Part shown: positions 62,352 through 64,000 of the stretch, one piece after another
Layout of the letters: every line of letters begins with the position of its first letter
Numbering within the stretch: position 1 is the first letter of the stretch
Source of the DNA: Geomonas subterranea
Lineage (GTDB): Bacteria; Desulfobacterota; Desulfuromonadia; Geobacterales; Geobacteraceae
Reading direction: 5' to 3'
NCBI RefSeq assembly: GCF_019063845.1
Contig: NZ_CP077683.1
Location: forward strand, 248,001-312,000
Length of the DNA stretch: 64,000 bases
Made by a program: the position numbers and the translations under genes
Notes under the pieces: generated by a model
Databases searched by the model: none
Told to the model about the DNA's origin: nothing
What the model saw: the letters and a program-made list of their open reading frames with translations, nothing else

Positions 62352-64000
62352 TCAGGCGGCGAAGTTGCGGTCGATGTGCAGCCTCAGGATGTCCTCGAAC
62401 TCGGTCTCCTGGTCGCCCCGGTACACCATGGAGGAGCCGAGTTCCGCGGCGAGGATGGCGCAGAGGTACTTCTGCGGGAGGGTGCCGATCCTGCGGCGGT
62501 AAAGCGCCTTTTCCGCCACCAGCGCCGGGAGGTGCGCCAGGATAACCCGGCGGAACGGGGCCTGTCCCAGGAGTTCCGGCCTCCCCTGGAAGAACCGGAA
62601 CAGGCGCGCGTAGTGTCCGTTGATCTCGGTGCTGATGGCGTCGGAGATCTCGGTGCAGGGGAGGGCCGGGTTCTCGCGGTGGCGCTTGAGGATGAGCCTT
62701 GCCTCGTCGGCCGCCCGTTTCTCCAGTATGGAGATGACGCCGGCGACGTACTCCTCCTTCTCGGCCAGGAACTCGCTGTCCTTCATGAGGAGGTTGGCGA
62801 TGATCTCGTAGGAGGAGGAGATCACGCCGCACTTGTTGGCGGAGGCGTCGCGCATGATGATGACGCCCCGTTTTTGCAGCGACATCCGCGCCTGCGGGGT
62901 GATGAAGGAGTTGGCCCCCTCGATGATGGCCCGCGCGGAGGGGGTGCCGTCGGGGAGGAAGAAGCGCTCCCAGTTGCCGGCGTCGATCGTCTCCGGGCGG
63001 CCGCCGCCGGGGATGAAGAGGTCGGCCTGCGTGGTGAAGACGAGGTCCCCGAACTCGCGCGAGAACTCGTCGATGGAGATCCACTGCTCGCTGAGGGCGC
63101 CGCTCCCCATGGTCACCTTGCGGTACAGGGTCTTCAGCCCCTCGGTCCTGCTGCCGCTTCTAAAGAGCATGAAGCCCCCTTCGTGCAGCGCCTGCGGGTT
63201 GAAGCCGTCCAGGTCCTCGCGCAACAGGATGCGCCCCAGTTCCTCGTGGCGCGCCCCCTGCGGGTCGAAAAGCGCCGCCGTCCCGTCGAGGATCAGGCGG
63301 ATCTGCATCCTCGGGTAGCGCTCCAGCATGATGCGCATGGCGTTCCCCGCCACGTCCCCGTTGGGGCCGCCGGTGAACTTCACGCTGAAGGGATCGTTCA
63401 CCATGTCGATGCCGAGGCCGGCCATGGTGATCTCCGCGAAGCGGACCACGCCGGTGGAGGTGACGCCGAACTCCTTGTGGTTGATCCCCACGTTCTTGCT
63501 GGACATGATGCCGATCCCGAGCAGGTAGCCGCGCTCCTTGGAGATGCGGGCGATGCTCTCGATCATGGCGTCATGCATGTTCTCGTCCGGCCCGAGCTCG
63601 ATCGGCTCGTCCTCGCGGTAGTAGTCCACCACCGCCGGGAGTTTCGCCACGCCGTTTCCGGTCACGAAGATGTCCAAAAAGGCGTTGGCGACGCCGTACT
63701 GCAGCTTGTACAGGCGCAGCACCTCCTGGTCGCGCTCCCCGCTTCGCTGCAGGTCCCCCGCGTCGAGGATCAGCACCAGCTTCGATCCCCCCTCGTAGAT
63801 GTCCTTGTTCTTCAGGTGCTGGGTGTGGGCGAGGACGAAGTTCTCCCGGAAGATGGTGTTGGCGTTGGTGATGAAGTCGTCGCCGTTTCTGGCGATGACG
63901 GTGCGCCAGCCGCCGCGGGCGATGTCCGAGAAGCCGATGTGGTAGCCGAAACCGAAGCGGCTGAAGAAGAAGGTGACCCGGAAGGGGAGGGCGGACGGGA
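62352..64000 (-). CDS. NAD-specific glutamate dehydrogenase, large type; 5' end outside window
   Basis: The C-terminal 549 residues of a large-type NAD-glutamate dehydrogenase, which deaminates glutamate to 2-oxoglutarate. The frame is open to the window edge. Visible blocks include GFSDIARGGWRTV, FVLAHTQHLKNKDIYEGGSK, VGINHKEFGVTSTG, FTGGPNGDVAGNAMRIM in the nucleotide-binding region, and IIEGANSFITPQAR. These match the catalytic part of the 115- and 180-kDa forms rather than the common 50-kDa enzyme. The C-terminal helical tail (about 150 residues) is complete to the stop. It is followed by a strong terminator. How long the N-terminal part is cannot be seen. Confidence 0.88.
   Translation of the reverse strand, partial: PSALPFRVTFFFSRFGFGYHIGFSDIARGGWRTVIARNGDDFITNANTIFRENFVLAHTQHLKNKDIYEGGSKLVLILDAGDLQRSGERDQEVLRLYKLQYGVANAFLDIFVTGNGVAKLPAVVDYYREDEPIELGPDENMHDAMIESIARISKERGYLLGIGIMSSKNVGINHKEFGVTSTGVVRFAEITMAGLGIDMVNDPFSVKFTGGPNGDVAGNAMRIMLERYPRMQIRLILDGTAALFDPQGARHEELGRILLREDLDGFNPQALHEGGFMLFRSGSRTEGLKTLYRKVTMGSGALSEQWISIDEFSREFGDLVFTTQADLFIPGGGRPETIDAGNWERFFLPDGTPSARAIIEGANSFITPQARMSLQKRGVIIMRDASANKCGVISSSYEIIANLLMKDSEFLAEKEEYVAGVISILEKRAADEARLILKRHRENPALPCTEISDAISTEINGHYARLFRFFQGRPELLGQAPFRRVILAHLPALVAEKALYRRRIGTLPQKYLCAILAAELGSSMVYRGDQETEFEDILRLHIDRNFAA

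Overview
The window is GC-rich, chromosome-like DNA of a Geobacteraceae-type Desulfobacterota bacterium (Geobacter, Citrifermentans or Geomonas). This is inferred from the combination of genes: Etf plus Etf:menaquinone oxidoreductase modules, a tungsten-type aldehyde ferredoxin oxidoreductase (AOR), an uptake [NiFe] hydrogenase, a PilY1-like protein, a four-helix-bundle protein with an SDK-repeat linker, a SahR-type regulator next to ahcY, and many GC-rich palindromic intergenic repeats. No rRNA, tRNA, CRISPR array, transposase or prophage gene was seen. The window cuts an etfB gene at its left edge and an NAD-glutamate dehydrogenase gene at its right edge.

Layout. 1-6.6 kb: etfBA, four-helix-bundle protein, ligA, UvrD/PcrA helicase. 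6.7-13.1 kb: periplasmic peroxiredoxin, cyclophilin, cohesin-like lipoprotein, metK, a two-component pair, and a nitronate-monooxygenase-like flavoprotein. 13.2-16.4 kb: a repeat array, then a SahR-like regulator with a clear operator, then ahcY. 16.7-25 kb: a pterin/tungsten region holding an unannotated 29-aa protein, moeA, a HesA/ThiF protein, a MoaD-like protein, AOR behind a probable Moco/Tuco riboswitch, an iron alcohol dehydrogenase behind a sigma-54 promoter, moaA and a MOSC protein. 25-31 kb: a second etfB, a ferredoxin-fused etfA, a membrane Etf:menaquinone oxidoreductase and a radical SAM/SPASM protein. 31-35 kb: an AAA ATPase/VWA pair with a small unknown protein, a YtxH protein and a ferredoxin.

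35-39.5 kb: a three-gene membrane [NiFe] hydrogenase operon. Its cytochrome b carries an N-terminal domain that looks like the nucleotide-binding domain of a P-type ATPase; I consider this the most unusual gene in the window. 39.7-51 kb: secreted proteins, namely PilY1-like, a giant delta-60/MBG/dockerin protein split by two apparent frameshifts, and an L,D-transpeptidase/M15 lipoprotein. 51-64 kb: flgM, a small membrane protein, rhodanese, an OmpA protein with two OmpA domains and a switch-like 5' leader, aldo/keto reductase, transketolase (apparent frameshift), a J-domain mini-protein, an SRPBCC protein, cheD, a hybrid histidine kinase and the partial glutamate dehydrogenase.

How they work together: metK, SahR and ahcY belong to the SAM/SAH cycle. 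moaA, MOSC, moeA, HesA, MoaD, AOR and Fe-ADH suggest tungstopterin-dependent aldehyde/alcohol redox chemistry. The two Etf sets and the membrane oxidoreductase feed electrons from acyl-CoA oxidation to menaquinone, and the hydrogenase feeds in electrons from H2. Three single-G deficits at G-runs break otherwise normal genes, which points to consensus errors or slippage at homopolymers.
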